Notes under the pieces: generated by a model | What the model was told of the DNA's origin: nothing | What the model saw: the letters and a program-made list of their open reading frames with translations, nothing else | Databases searched by the model: none | Program-made: the position numbers and the translations under genes | Shown here: piece by piece, positions 17,548-26,541 of the stretch | How the letters are laid out: each line of letters starts with the position of its first letter | How positions within the stretch are numbered: the stretch's first letter is position 1 | DNA from: Roseibium aggregatum | Lineage (GTDB): Bacteria; Pseudomonadota; Alphaproteobacteria; Rhizobiales; Stappiaceae | Reading direction: 5' to 3' | NCBI RefSeq assembly: GCF_017309185.1 | Contig: NZ_JAEKJZ010000001.1 | Coordinates: 2,356,001-2,420,000, forward strand | DNA length: 64,000 nucleotides

Positions 17548-18832
17548 GACCTTTTCCTTTCGTGGTATCGGAATTACGGAAAACTTCTTCAGGGCCGTTC
17601 TGCCCGGCGCGGCCGTTCTGCTGTCCGGAACCGCTGCCATTGAAGTTCTGCGCTGACCCATCGCCGGCCGCGCTTTGCCCCGCGCCGTTCTGGCTTGTCG
17701 CCGACCCGCTGGTACCCGCCTGACTTGTTTGTTGAACCGCAGTGCGGTCGTCGGCAGCCTGGACGGTTACGGTATCCGCCTTGAATCCCGTCGCGCGCAA
17801 CATCTGGTCAAGCATCTGCTTGTCCTGCTTCAACAGCTCGGCGGTCTGCGCGTTACTCGCCACCATCGAGACTTCGACGGTATCGCCAACAATCTTCAGA
17901 GACACCTTTACGGTTCCGAGTTCATGTGGCGTAAGCTGGATATCCAGCGTTTTCAGCACAGGTCCTTCCGCCTTGGTGGAAATCCCCTCGGACAGGGACG
18001 TCTTGCCAGCGGTAAGCTCGCTCAACGCGGTCGTAACCTGGTCACCCACCTGTTGCGCGGGCGACAGTCTCATGTTGGGAGCGAAATGCGTTTCCTGACG
18101 AAGGACTTTCAAGGATCCAGCCGCCTCGTCCAAAAGGAGCGAACGGCCTGCTGAACGATCGGACAGGGGATCGGCAACCTTTTCCGGTTCGACGCCGAAC
18201 TGGGCAAAGAGAGAGGAGGTCCCGGTCTTGGAGATCTCCCCCTCGCCTGCACCTTTCCGGGATGCGGCCGCGTCGCCCGCGCCTTGATAAGGCATCACAG
18301 GGCGGCCCTGCTGCGCAGTCCCGGACCCTTGAGCTTGTGCATCCGCACGAGCCGCAAGGACGGCATTGACCGCCAACGCGGAAGATGACGCCGACAGGTG
18401 ACCTGGCAGTTGCGGACCTGAAACCGCGTCGGAAGGTCCTGCATCACCGTCTGCCCCCTCCTTTGGAAGCAGTGGCTGCTCCTTTTGAGACATCACGGTC
18501 TGCGAAACCTGCCTCAGCGCGTCGGCAATGTTACTGGCCGCAAAGCCGGTTTTACCGGTCTCGATGGCTTTTGCCGGTCCGTCGGTCGAAACGGACGAAT
18601 TTCCGCCTTCAACCTCACCCATGGCAGGCGTTTCTACCTGGTTCCCGGAAGATCCCGTCGTCTCCGAGCCCCGACTCGGCGTGGCCTCGTCCTTTTTCAT
18701 GCCTTGCAGCAACGACCGGAACTCGGCTGCGGTTTGCGCGGACTCCTGACCTTTTTCAGCAGTGGACCCGTCGCCGGTGTTCGCGGACTTCTTCGTCGCC
18801 GCGGGAACAAACGCTTGCGTGCTAAGGCTCAT
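17501..18832 (-). CDS. fliK: Flagellar hook-length control protein FliK
   Basis: Molecular ruler that measures the hook and triggers the FlhB switch; called MotD in older rhizobial literature. The 443-residue product is a long Ser/Gly/Gln-rich, low-complexity chain with a compact C-terminal Flg_hook domain at about 280-365 (LDIQLTPHELGTVKVSLKI, then LLKQDKQMLDQMLRATG). The ATG at 18832 comes 1 nt after the motC stop. The gene order motB-motC-fliK-transglycosylase is characteristic of Hyphomicrobiales. Confidence 0.88.
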   Translation of the reverse strand: MSLSTQAFVPAATKKSANTGDGSTAEKGQESAQTAAEFRSLLQGMKKDEATPSRGSETTGSSGNQVETPAMGEVEGGNSSVSTDGPAKAIETGKTGFAASNIADALRQVSQTVMSQKEQPLLPKEGADGDAGPSDAVSGPQLPGHLSASSSALAVNAVLAARADAQAQGSGTAQQGRPVMPYQGAGDAAASRKGAGEGEISKTGTSSLFAQFGVEPEKVADPLSDRSAGRSLLLDEAAGSLKVLRQETHFAPNMRLSPAQQVGDQVTTALSELTAGKTSLSEGISTKAEGPVLKTLDIQLTPHELGTVKVSLKIVGDTVEVSMVASNAQTAELLKQDKQMLDQMLRATGFKADTVTVQAADDRTAVQQTSQAGTSGSATSQNGAGQSAAGDGSAQNFNGSGSGQQNGRAGQNGPEEVFRNSDTTKGKGHEESTGVSLSDGIYL

Positions 18833-18833
18833 G

Positions 18834-20057
18834 TCACTCTCCCATCCGCCCAAGGGTCATGTCGGTTCGGCGCAGCAGGCTCTCCGCCAATTCCATGTCG
18901 GCGGAAAGCCAGTCACGCTCTTCGGGCTCGCCAATGCTGCTGGCAACATTGAACTCCCCGATGACGTTCACTGGCGGTTCGGGAAAATGGCGGACGGAAT
19001 TGAAGACCGCATAGACCCCGTCGAGAAGGTCGAGATCCTGCTCTTCGAGGTCGGCCTTGTCGATCGACCACAGCAGATCGCGGTTCGCCAGCATCGTTTC
19101 CGGGTCGAGCCTGGTCGCGACCAGGTATATTTTCAAAATCTCTTTTTCCCTGGTCCCTTCGACCGCGAGCCGCAGCGCTTCTTCCGTCGAAGTGCGGGCA
19201 ACGTTCAGGTTCCCGGCCAATAGAGCGGACCGGGCAAGCCGCATGTAGAGCGCGCGCCGGGAATCGGCATCGAATTCAAGAAGAACATCGTTCAAGAGGG
19301 CATATTTGCCTTCGCTTTGTACAAAGCCGAGCGAGTCCAGCGCCAGTGCGAAGCGGCGTCGGAAGTCGCCGGCATAGATTGATGTTCTGAAACGGCGCAG
19401 ATATCGGATACTCAGCATGCGGAAGCGTTCCACATCGCCCAGGATGCCCGCGACAAACACCTCTCTGCGCAGGGCCGCTTCCTCGACGAGGGTTCCCGGC
19501 ATCAGAAGACTGGCGACCTGAAGCAGCTCCAGGGCCTTGGCGGGATCGGTCCGGATATAGGGCGCGGCCTTGACCAGGGCGACGTGTCCGCCGAGCCCCG
19601 CCGGCAGATCGAGAGGATCGATGTCTTCAAGAAGCGTGCGCATCTCCTCTTCCCGCCCCTCCACATAGGCGAGAGAGGCCTCCATGAGACGTCGATCGAT
19701 TTTGGGTTCCGGATCGACAGTCAGCAGGCGGCGCATCACCAGAGGGTGGCCGCCGCTGAGAATATGGATGACCGCCGCCCGCGCATTCCTCGGTTCCTGC
19801 CAGACATCGACAGGGAGCGCGAGGAAGGTCTCGTCGATCTTTGTCAGCAAGGTCCGTTGCGCGAACATCGCGTGGCTGTTGCCTTGAGCCACCTGTTCCT
19901 GAAGCGACTGAAGACTTCTGATCATCTCGAAGGGTTGCGGATACGTTGACCGGTCTTCCCAGGTTTGCGCATCAGTGGAATCGAAGGTTGCCAGGCTCAG
20001 CATCGAGGCCAAAACCACTAACTGGAAACGTAATCCTCTATGAAAAATCGCTCGCAT
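18834..20057 (-). CDS. motC: Periplasmic motility protein MotC
   Basis: In Sinorhizobium meliloti MotC is a periplasmic protein that binds MotB and is needed for torque. The 407-residue product has a signal peptide (about 1-30, ending near TDAQ), then a helical, TPR-like body with repeated pairs of helices. The family stretch IHILSGGHPLVMRRLL lies near residue 95. It overlaps the motB stop at 20057. Together with MotE (27246-27791) it marks the lineage. Confidence 0.93.
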   Translation of the reverse strand: MRAIFHRGLRFQLVVLASMLSLATFDSTDAQTWEDRSTYPQPFEMIRSLQSLQEQVAQGNSHAMFAQRTLLTKIDETFLALPVDVWQEPRNARAAVIHILSGGHPLVMRRLLTVDPEPKIDRRLMEASLAYVEGREEEMRTLLEDIDPLDLPAGLGGHVALVKAAPYIRTDPAKALELLQVASLLMPGTLVEEAALRREVFVAGILGDVERFRMLSIRYLRRFRTSIYAGDFRRRFALALDSLGFVQSEGKYALLNDVLLEFDADSRRALYMRLARSALLAGNLNVARTSTEEALRLAVEGTREKEILKIYLVATRLDPETMLANRDLLWSIDKADLEEQDLDLLDGVYAVFNSVRHFPEPPVNVIGEFNVASSIGEPEERDWLSADMELAESLLRRTDMTLGRMGE

Positions 20058-21553
20058 CAGTCACGCCCCTCAAGCAGATAGATTTCTATGCGCCGATTGT
20101 TTGCCGCATAAGGATCTGCGGGCGTTTTGAGGTCCCGATCCGCGTAGCCCTCCACCCGCTCGAAACGGTCCTTGGCAACGCCGCCACGGGACAGCATGTA
20201 AAGGGCCATATGGGCTCGCGCCGAAGACAGACGCCAATTGTCATAGGCCTTGTTTCGGAACGGCCGTGCATCCGTATGCCCCTTGATCACGATCCGCCCG
20301 GGTGCCTCGGACACGACTTTCCCGATACGCTCAAGCAGTTTGACCAGTTCAGGCCGGGGCTCCGCGGAGCCAATGGCAAACATTCCGAAGTCCTGATCGT
20401 CCGTCAGGCTGATCAATGTTCCTTCGTCCGCCCGCGTCACCGTTATCTGGCGCGCGGTCTCTTCCAGCACGGTCCCTTCGGTGCTCTCCAAAACGTCCGA
20501 CAGCCTGGTTACAAGTATCTCTTCAAGATCCTCGTCGGGCTCGGCCGCGATTACAGTCTCGGTCTCAATCTCCACCGCTTCCGATTCAGAGGTTTCCATC
20601 GCGCCGACCGATGAACCGGATGTCCGCCCCATGACATGGGCGATGACCGGATTGACCGACTTTGCACCGGGCTCGAGCGGATCGGTTTGTTCTTTTTCGA
20701 AACCCGAAGCTGTCCTTTCGGCAGGAAGACCTCCCTCGCCGTCCGGCAGATCGGCGGCATCCGGCTTGGACTGCTCCTCGATTTGCCCCGGTGCGCGTGA
20801 CTGACCTTCCTCGAAGGGGGCGCCCCAGGCATAAACGCCTTCCAGTTCGACCTCCGCCGGACCGGCGCCGTTCCTGCCTGTCTCCGCAAGAGGCTCGGAC
20901 GCCCGTCCTGCACTGTCCACGCCACGCCCGGGACGGAATTGCCAGAACATGGGATCGAAGGGATCGCGATACGCCTGACCGCCCTGGACACCCTGGTTCT
21001 TGCGCATGCCTGATCCGATGCCCTGCGGATTGTCTTCCTGGGAATCCACCACCCGGATCTTTTCAGACAGCGTGTCCAGAACCGCATAAGGGTCGGAAAA
21101 CAGGATCGATTCAGCGTGTATTTGCGTGAATTGACCGGTCGCCGGAACACTGGACCGGTCCGGCTGGTCTTTTGTGCCGGTCGCGCTGCGTTCGTATTTG
21201 ATGCCTTCGCCGAGGTTATCCCCCTGCTCCGCCGGCTTGTCCGTACCGCCGAGTTTGCCCTTGAAGAGCTTCTCACCGTTTTCGTTGGTCTCCCCGTCGA
21301 GACTCGGATCGTTCAGACCTTTGCGGTTCGGCGCCGTCGAGGCGAGTTTGACCGGATTGAAATATTGGGCGACACCTTTGCGTACGCTGTCGTCGGTGAC
21401 GTTGATCAGCCACATGACGAGAAAGAACGCCATCAGCGCCGTCATGAAATCCGCGTAGGCGATCTTCCACACGCCATGCGGCTTCTCGTCGTCATCCCAG
21501 CCATGTTTCCGCCGGACAATGACAATTTCGTTCGGCACGCCGTCCAGCATCAA
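20057..21553 (-). CDS. motB: Flagellar stator protein MotB with long linker
   Basis: Stator subunit anchored to peptidoglycan. The 498-residue product has a basic cytoplasmic N-terminus, a transmembrane helix at about 32-51 with the proton-accepting Asp35 (YADFMTAL), and a C-terminal OmpA-type domain (about 375-495) with GHTDARPFRNKAYDNWRLS. The region between them, about 320 residues, is polar and low-complexity, far longer than in enterobacterial MotB. In rhizobia this segment is linked to MotC binding. It is partly coupled to the FliH-like gene upstream (4-nt overlap). Confidence 0.93.
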   Translation of the reverse strand: MMLDGVPNEIVIVRRKHGWDDDEKPHGVWKIAYADFMTALMAFFLVMWLINVTDDSVRKGVAQYFNPVKLASTAPNRKGLNDPSLDGETNENGEKLFKGKLGGTDKPAEQGDNLGEGIKYERSATGTKDQPDRSSVPATGQFTQIHAESILFSDPYAVLDTLSEKIRVVDSQEDNPQGIGSGMRKNQGVQGGQAYRDPFDPMFWQFRPGRGVDSAGRASEPLAETGRNGAGPAEVELEGVYAWGAPFEEGQSRAPGQIEEQSKPDAADLPDGEGGLPAERTASGFEKEQTDPLEPGAKSVNPVIAHVMGRTSGSSVGAMETSESEAVEIETETVIAAEPDEDLEEILVTRLSDVLESTEGTVLEETARQITVTRADEGTLISLTDDQDFGMFAIGSAEPRPELVKLLERIGKVVSEAPGRIVIKGHTDARPFRNKAYDNWRLSSARAHMALYMLSRGGVAKDRFERVEGYADRDLKTPADPYAANNRRIEIYLLEGRD

Positions 21554-22188
21554 TCCGACTCCTTCTCAAGGTCATCCAGTTGGCTCAGCCATTGGCCCAG
21601 ACGCGTTTCGACCGTCGTGTCGTCGAGCAGGGCAACGAGTTCGACCTGATCGGACACCTGAACCTCGATCTGCTCCCGCAATCCCGGCATCTGCTCCAGA
21701 ACCTGACGGACGAGCGTCTCCGGTCCGCTCAGCCGGATCAGTTTGCCGTCACACTCCTGGGCGATCTGACGCAGGTTGCCGGTGAAGGCATGCACCAGTT
21801 GCTCGATGATCTTTTCTTTCAGGAACGGCTGGAGAAGCCTGGCGATCGAATAGGAAATGCGTTGTTCGACGACGTTCAGGAAACCGTCGATCGCGGCACT
21901 GATGTTCGCCGCCTCGCGCATATCGAAGCGCAAGTGCTCTTCCTCGAGCGCTTTGGCGTGCGCGTCGCGCTCCTTTTCCAGAAGCGCTTCATAATGGCTC
22001 CGCGTACGTTCCTCGCCTTCGCTCAGACCCCGTTGAAATTCGGCTTGCAGCCTTTCTTCCTCGGTTGCCTCGGCAACGAACTCCTCTTCCGGCTCCAGCA
22101 CATCGACCAGGGCCGGATCGTAAGCCCCCAGGGATTTGAAAGTGGGAACCGAAAGGACGGGAATATGGGAAACGATGGATGTCGACAT
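21550..22188 (-). CDS. fliH: FliH-like export ATPase regulator
   Basis: A 212-residue protein with an acidic N-terminus, a long Glu/Arg-rich coiled coil (about 42-90) and a C-terminal domain (about 95-205). This matches the FliH layout, which holds the export ATPase FliI at the C-ring. Sequence similarity to enterobacterial FliH is too low for me to judge by eye. The position directly after fliF and before motB matches an orphan gene in rhizobial clusters. It overlaps fliF by 1 nt and motB by 4 nt. Confidence 0.7.
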   Translation of the reverse strand: MSTSIVSHIPVLSVPTFKSLGAYDPALVDVLEPEEEFVAEATEEERLQAEFQRGLSEGEERTRSHYEALLEKERDAHAKALEEEHLRFDMREAANISAAIDGFLNVVEQRISYSIARLLQPFLKEKIIEQLVHAFTGNLRQIAQECDGKLIRLSGPETLVRQVLEQMPGLREQIEVQVSDQVELVALLDDTTVETRLGQWLSQLDDLEKESD

Positions 22189-23834
22189 TATACGCGCTCC
22201 GATTCATAGAGCCATTGGCGCAGGATCGCGGCGGATTGTTCCTCGTTGTATTCCAGGAGAGATTCCAGCTTCTTCAGCGCAGACTGATTGCGCTTGCTGT
22301 TCAGGTCGTGAAGCATGTCCGAATGATCTGGCGGCAGGAGGTAGGCCTGGTCTTCCGCAAGCCCTTCGACATGCCCTTCCGCGTCTTCCGGCAGCATGCC
22401 GAGTTCCGCCATTTCGACCTGTTGCTTGCCGACCTGCGGCACCAGGGCGGCAACAGCCGGACGCAGACCGAACCAGATCACGAGCATCGAGACGGTCAGG
22501 ATGGCGAGTGCATTGATGATGTTTCCGGACTGGCGCAAGAGGTATTCGCTTACGCTGAGAGGCGGTATCGGCGCGAGTGCACGGCCACCGTCCACGAAGT
22601 CGACGACCGCCACCTTGACATTGTCGCCGCGGGCCTTGTCGACCCCTGCTGACGAGGCGACGAGGGCTTCGATTTCCAGAAGCTGTTCGTCGATTTGCAC
22701 CTTGGTCGGGTCTCCGCCCAAGGATTGCGCCAGACGGGCCTTGTCCACCAGGACGGCAATGGAAAGTTTATCGACACGGTAACCGTCTTGCGAAGTTTCG
22801 ATGCGTTTGGAGGAAATTTCATAATTCACCGTTTCTTCCCGGCGTTCGTTTTCCTCCGAGGACCGCTCGCCGTTATCGGCGGTGACATCTTCTTCCGGGA
22901 GATTCTGCTCAACCGTTGTCGGCGCGGCGACGCTGGAATTCTGGGCATTCTCGTTTTCGCGGATCGTTCGGACGGAGCGCTCGGTCCGCGAATCCGGATC
23001 GAAGATCGTTTCGGCGATATGCTTCCTGTCCGTGTTCAATTCCGCGGCAACGCTGACTTGAAAGTTGTCCAATCCCAGATAAGGGGTCAGCGTCTTCCGG
23101 ATATTTTCCTGAATGCGGTTGCTCACCGCGGATTCAAGCGTCGCCATCTGGCCCGCGGATGCCTTGGTCGGATCCTCGCCGGCGGCCAGAATGCCTCCCG
23201 ACGTATCGAGAACGGTAACCTCGCTGGCCTTCATGCCCGGAACGCCGGCGGCGACAAGATGCCGGATCGCGTCGGCTGTGCGAACGTCATCAGGAACATC
23301 CGAGCGGATGACCACCGACGCGGACGGTGGCTGCTGATCGCGGCGGAATGACCCTTTTTCAGGCAGAACGATGTGCACGCGCGCGGCGCGTATGCCCTGC
23401 ATAAGCTGAATGGTCCGGGCCAGCTCTCCTTCCAGGGCGCGAACACGCGTGACTTCCTGCATGAACGACGTCAGGCCGAGCGATCCGAGATCGTCAAACA
23501 GCTCGTACCCGGAATTTGCGCCGCGCGGCAGGCCCTTTTCGGCAAGGAGCATGCGCGCCTTGGCGGTCTGGGCATGGCTGACGAGAACCGAACTGCCATC
23601 CGAACTGATATCGAAGGAAATGCCGGCATCTCTCAACGCGGACCCGATGCGGGTAACGTCCTCGCCGTCCAGTCCGGTGTAGAGTGCTGTTTGTTCCGGA
23701 CGGCTCAGATAAAAGGCGCCCGCACCGACGGTCGCAATTGTGGCGAGTCCGATTATAGCGAGCGCGATCAATCGGCGCGCGCCAAGTTCCATCAGATTTG
23801 CCCAAAGTTTTTCGGCGTGTTCGCGGCCCGGCAT
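22188..23834 (-). CDS. fliF: Flagellar MS-ring protein FliF
   Basis: Forms the MS ring, the base on which rotor and export gate assemble. The 548-residue product has a first membrane span at about 21-44, YscJ/FliF ring domains (about 50-220, with SFMQEVTRVRALEGELARTI and AARVHIVLPE), a low-complexity linker, and a second span at about 440-460. The acidic C-terminal tail binds FliG. The ATG at 23834 is favoured over one at 23849 because AAGGGG lies 7 nt before it. Confidence 0.95.
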   Translation of the reverse strand: MPGREHAEKLWANLMELGARRLIALAIIGLATIATVGAGAFYLSRPEQTALYTGLDGEDVTRIGSALRDAGISFDISSDGSSVLVSHAQTAKARMLLAEKGLPRGANSGYELFDDLGSLGLTSFMQEVTRVRALEGELARTIQLMQGIRAARVHIVLPEKGSFRRDQQPPSASVVIRSDVPDDVRTADAIRHLVAAGVPGMKASEVTVLDTSGGILAAGEDPTKASAGQMATLESAVSNRIQENIRKTLTPYLGLDNFQVSVAAELNTDRKHIAETIFDPDSRTERSVRTIRENENAQNSSVAAPTTVEQNLPEEDVTADNGERSSEENERREETVNYEISSKRIETSQDGYRVDKLSIAVLVDKARLAQSLGGDPTKVQIDEQLLEIEALVASSAGVDKARGDNVKVAVVDFVDGGRALAPIPPLSVSEYLLRQSGNIINALAILTVSMLVIWFGLRPAVAALVPQVGKQQVEMAELGMLPEDAEGHVEGLAEDQAYLLPPDHSDMLHDLNSKRNQSALKKLESLLEYNEEQSAAILRQWLYESERV

Positions 23835-23888
23835 GCATAACCCCTTCATGCACGTATCGTTTTGTTCGTGCCACTATCGGAAACGGAG

Positions 23889-23901
23889 CTTGCGCGAGCC
23901 T
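23889..23901 (-). promoter_or_regulatory. Flagellar dyad motif, fliF unit
   Basis: Plus strand CTTGCGCGAGCCT, one mismatch from consensus, 54 nt before the preferred fliF ATG. It falls between fliF and the flagellin terminator, so it should drive the fliF-fliH-motB-motC-fliK unit. Confidence 0.6.
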
Positions 23902-23930
23902 GATATGGAAGAAACGGCGGTCGAACAGCC

Positions 23931-23965
23931 AAAACAAAAAAGGACCGCGCCCGGAGGCGCGGTCC
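23931..23965 (-). terminator. Intrinsic terminator of the flagellin gene
   Basis: A perfect 10-bp GC-rich stem (23942-23951 with 23956-23965), a 4-nt loop, and a T-run on the - strand (plus-strand A-rich 23931-23941), 22 nt after the flagellin stop. This is the strongest terminator in the flagellar island, as expected after a highly expressed gene. Confidence 0.93.
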
Positions 23966-23987
23966 CATTTCCAAAAATCCGCGGAGA

Positions 23988-24986
23988 TTAGCGGAACAGC
24001 GACAGAATGTTCTGGCTGTTGGAGTTTGCGATCGACAAGGCCTGAATACCGAGCTGCTGCTGGGTCTGCAGAGCCTGCAGGCGGGTCGACTCTTCGTTCA
24101 TGTCAGCATCGACCAGCTGACCGATACCACGATCGATGGCGTCCATCAGGTTGGACACGAAGTCCGCCTGAAGATCGACGCGGCTCTTGACCGAACCGAG
24201 AACCGTCGCTGCGTCGGTGATCTGGCCGAGAGCGAAGTCGATGGCGCCGGTCCAGGCTTCAAGGTCGGCGGTGTCCGCATCTGAGACACCCGAAATGTCG
24301 AAGTCATAGATGCTGGTGCCGGAGAAGTTACCGCTGAGCGTGTAAGCGGTGCCCGTGTCGTCGACCAGACCGCTGTACGTGGCGCCGGTGCTGGAGACAG
24401 TCGCGGCGACGCCGGTCAGGTCGAACTCAAGGATGCCGTTAACAGCAGTCGTTGCGGTACCACTGTCGAACAGGCGCAGTTCGTCCAGGTCGAGGGTCAG
24501 GGTCTGGATGTCGACCGAACCGCCGGCACGGGAGAACGAGCTGACGATGTTCGCGGTGGTGACACCGGATTCATCGTTGGCCAGCCAATTTTCACCGTTG
24601 AACACGGAGGCGTCGGCGATCGACTTCAGCTGTGCCTGAAGCTGCGAAATATCTTCCTGGATTTTCGCGCGGTCGACGCCTTCGGACGTAGCCGCAACAA
24701 CCTTGGCCTTGATTTCGTTCATGACATCCACGGTGGATTCCATGGAGGTGTACATGACGTCGATCGTTGCAGCACCAAGACCGAGAGCATCGGAAACCGC
24801 GGACAGCGCCTTGTTGTCGGAACGCATGGTTGTGGCAATCGACCAGTAGGCAGCGTTGTCTTCAGCACCGTTCACACGGTAACCCGTGGAGATGCGGCTC
24901 TGAGTGGTTGCGAGGTTTTTGTTGGTTGCAGTGAGGGTCTGCAATGCCGTCATTGCAGACGCGTTTGTCATCAAGCTGGAAGACAT
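23988..24986 (-). CDS. Flagellin
   Basis: Filament subunit, secreted by the type III apparatus. The 332-residue product has conserved N-terminal (residues 5-140: SRISTGYRVNGAEDNAAYWSIA) and C-terminal (about 245-332: GIGQLVDADMNEESTRLQALQTQQQLGIQAL) D0/D1 helices and a short variable centre. It is monocistronic, with its own dyad promoter element, a leader of over 100 nt and a strong terminator. It is the only flagellin gene in this window; others may exist elsewhere. Confidence 0.97.
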   Translation of the reverse strand: MSSSLMTNASAMTALQTLTATNKNLATTQSRISTGYRVNGAEDNAAYWSIATTMRSDNKALSAVSDALGLGAATIDVMYTSMESTVDVMNEIKAKVVAATSEGVDRAKIQEDISQLQAQLKSIADASVFNGENWLANDESGVTTANIVSSFSRAGGSVDIQTLTLDLDELRLFDSGTATTAVNGILEFDLTGVAATVSSTGATYSGLVDDTGTAYTLSGNFSGTSIYDFDISGVSDADTADLEAWTGAIDFALGQITDAATVLGSVKSRVDLQADFVSNLMDAIDRGIGQLVDADMNEESTRLQALQTQQQLGIQALSIANSNSQNILSLFR

Positions 24987-25122
24987 GAGTGTGTCCCTTT
25001 TTCATAAGATTGTGAGATTGGGACATGCCGGGCTTGTCCGGCACAGCAGGGGCAGCGTCATGCTTTTGAACTCGAATGAGTTGCGGTTCAACCTGCTGTG
25101 ATTGAGACCCTAGAGGTCCAAC
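24987..25122 (-). promoter_or_regulatory. Structured 5' leader of the flagellin mRNA
   Basis: 136 nt separate the flagellar dyad from the flagellin ATG. In the RNA sense the leader can form a TGCCGG/CCGGCA hairpin about 35-50 nt before the start, and a nested pairing CAGCAG...CTGCTG around TTGAAC...GTTCAA. Such a leader is a plausible target of FlbT, which is encoded in the same cluster and acts on flagellin leaders in Caulobacter. Confidence 0.5.
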
Positions 25123-25135
25123 CTTGCGCGAAGCT
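25123..25135 (-). promoter_or_regulatory. Flagellar dyad motif, flagellin
   Basis: Plus strand CTTGCGCGAAGCT, a perfect consensus match. In the direction of transcription AAGCTTCGCGCAAG reads as a near palindrome. It lies 136 nt before the flagellin start. Confidence 0.65.
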
Positions 25136-25227
25136 TACGGCGTTAGATCCAATTCTATCGATTGCCGTTTTTCTTGTTGCCTGGTCCAATACGCGCCTTG
25201 ATCGCTTATGACCTCATCGCAAACGAT

Positions 25228-25256
25228 AAAAGGCGGAGCCTTCCGGCCCCGCCTTT
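25228..25256 (-). terminator. Intrinsic terminator after fliP
   Basis: An 8-bp stem (25229-25236 with 25249-25256) followed on the - strand by a TTTTATCGTTT tail, 24 nt after the fliP stop. It separates the motE-flgH-fliL-fliP unit from the flagellin promoter. Confidence 0.75.
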
Positions 25257-25280
25257 CAGTCCCGGTGACTTGGCAAGATT

Positions 25281-26024
25281 TCAGAAAAAGGATCTCACGA
25301 GACTGCCGACCAGAAGGTTCCAGCCGTCGATCAGGACAAAGAACAGCGCTTTGAACGGCAGGGAAATCACGGTCGGCGGCAACATCATCATACCCATCGA
25401 CATTGTGATCGTTGCCACGATCATATCGATCACGAGAAATGGCAGCGCGATCAGAAAACCGATTTCGAACCCGCGTCTGAGTTCCGAAATCATGAAGGCG
25501 GGGATCAGGACCCTCAGCTCGACGTCTTCAGGCGTGGCAGCTTCGGACTGAGTGACCCGGCCCGCGGCCAGATCGTCGAAAAGAACCAGATCCTGTTCGC
25601 GCACCTGGCTGAGCATGAACTCCCGAAACGGCGTCGTTATCCGTGTGTAAGCCTCTTCTTCGGTAATCTCGTTGTTCATCAGCGGCTGGACACCGTCCTG
25701 CCACGCTTTGTCGAAGGTCGGTCCCATCACGTAAAAGGTCATGAACAGGGCCAGGGAGATCAGGATCAGATTGCCGGGAGTCGTTTGCAGACCGATGCCG
25801 GAGCGAAGGAACGAAAAAGCAATCACGAAACGGGTGAAACTGGTCACCATGATCAGGATACCCGGCGCCAGCGACAATACGGTCAGCAGCGCGATCATCT
25901 GGATGATCCGCCCGCTGGCGCTGCCTTCGCCTGCGGGCAAAAGCGTCGACAGGTCCGGCACCTGGGCGGAAGCCGCGCCGGTCATGACCAGCATCGCGGC
26001 GAGGATCAGGAACAATTGTCTCAT
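25281..26024 (-). CDS. fliP: Flagellar export gate protein FliP
   Basis: Core subunit of the export gate. The 247-residue product has a cleavable signal peptide (about 1-20), a short periplasmic stretch, and hydrophobic segments with the hallmarks LAPGILIMVTSFTRFVIAFSFLR (about 54-76) and FMISELRRGFEIGFLIALPFLVID (about 178-201). It overlaps fliL by 4 nt. No fliO is visible, which is usual for this lineage. Confidence 0.96.
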   Translation of the reverse strand: MRQLFLILAAMLVMTGAASAQVPDLSTLLPAGEGSASGRIIQMIALLTVLSLAPGILIMVTSFTRFVIAFSFLRSGIGLQTTPGNLILISLALFMTFYVMGPTFDKAWQDGVQPLMNNEITEEEAYTRITTPFREFMLSQVREQDLVLFDDLAAGRVTQSEAATPEDVELRVLIPAFMISELRRGFEIGFLIALPFLVIDMIVATITMSMGMMMLPPTVISLPFKALFFVLIDGWNLLVGSLVRSFF

Positions 26025-26521
26025 TGAATGACCACTGACTCCAGCATGACTTCCTGAACCTGACCTTTCGTCCGCGTCCTGGCTCGTTCGGTCAGGTCCT
26101 CGCGCAGGTGTTGCAGGCCACTGCCTCCTTCGAGGTGCGACAGGGTGACGGTTCGCATGTAGGCAAGGAAATCGTCCTCGACCTTCTTGCGGATGATGCC
26201 GATATCGACCTTCGCATCCTTGTCGAGCAGGACGGATGCCTGCAGCCTGATCCAGGCGTCCTTGGGAGCTGCGAGATTGGTGACGATCGGCTCAAGTTGC
26301 TGTACCCGCGCGGAGGTCGAGAACGGCAGCGTTTCCGCGAAGGTCTGCTGAAACCGCATGCGCCCGCGCACTTCGTCTTCCGAATACTGGTAGACGAAGG
26401 CTGCTAGTCCCGCGCCCGCCGCACCGGCGATGAGGGTCAGCAGAACGACTGCGGCCAGGAAGCCGCCGTTGTCCGAAGACGATCGTGAACCTCCGCCAGG
26501 AGCCACTATGATGTTAGCCAT
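26021..26521 (-). CDS. fliL: Flagellar basal body-associated protein FliL
   Basis: Single-span inner-membrane protein that surrounds and supports the stator. The 166-residue product has a short Gly/Ser-rich cytoplasmic part, a membrane helix at about 24-45, and a periplasmic FliL domain to the end, with ILLDKDAKVDIGIIRKKVEDD-like strands and a C-terminal VQEVMLESVVIQ. It is placed between flgH and fliP. Confidence 0.92.
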   Translation of the reverse strand: MANIIVAPGGGSRSSSDNGGFLAAVVLLTLIAGAAGAGLAAFVYQYSEDEVRGRMRFQQTFAETLPFSTSARVQQLEPIVTNLAAPKDAWIRLQASVLLDKDAKVDIGIIRKKVEDDFLAYMRTVTLSHLEGGSGLQHLREDLTERARTRTKGQVQEVMLESVVIQ

Positions 26522-26541
26522 ATTTGCCTTCCCGGGTTGCT

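Noticed and set aside
23834..25135. Sigma-54 or sigma-28 promoters upstream of fliF and flagellin
   Set aside because: No GG-N10-GC with the right flanks, and no TAAA-N15-GCCGATAA; a lone CCGATAG near fliF has no partner.
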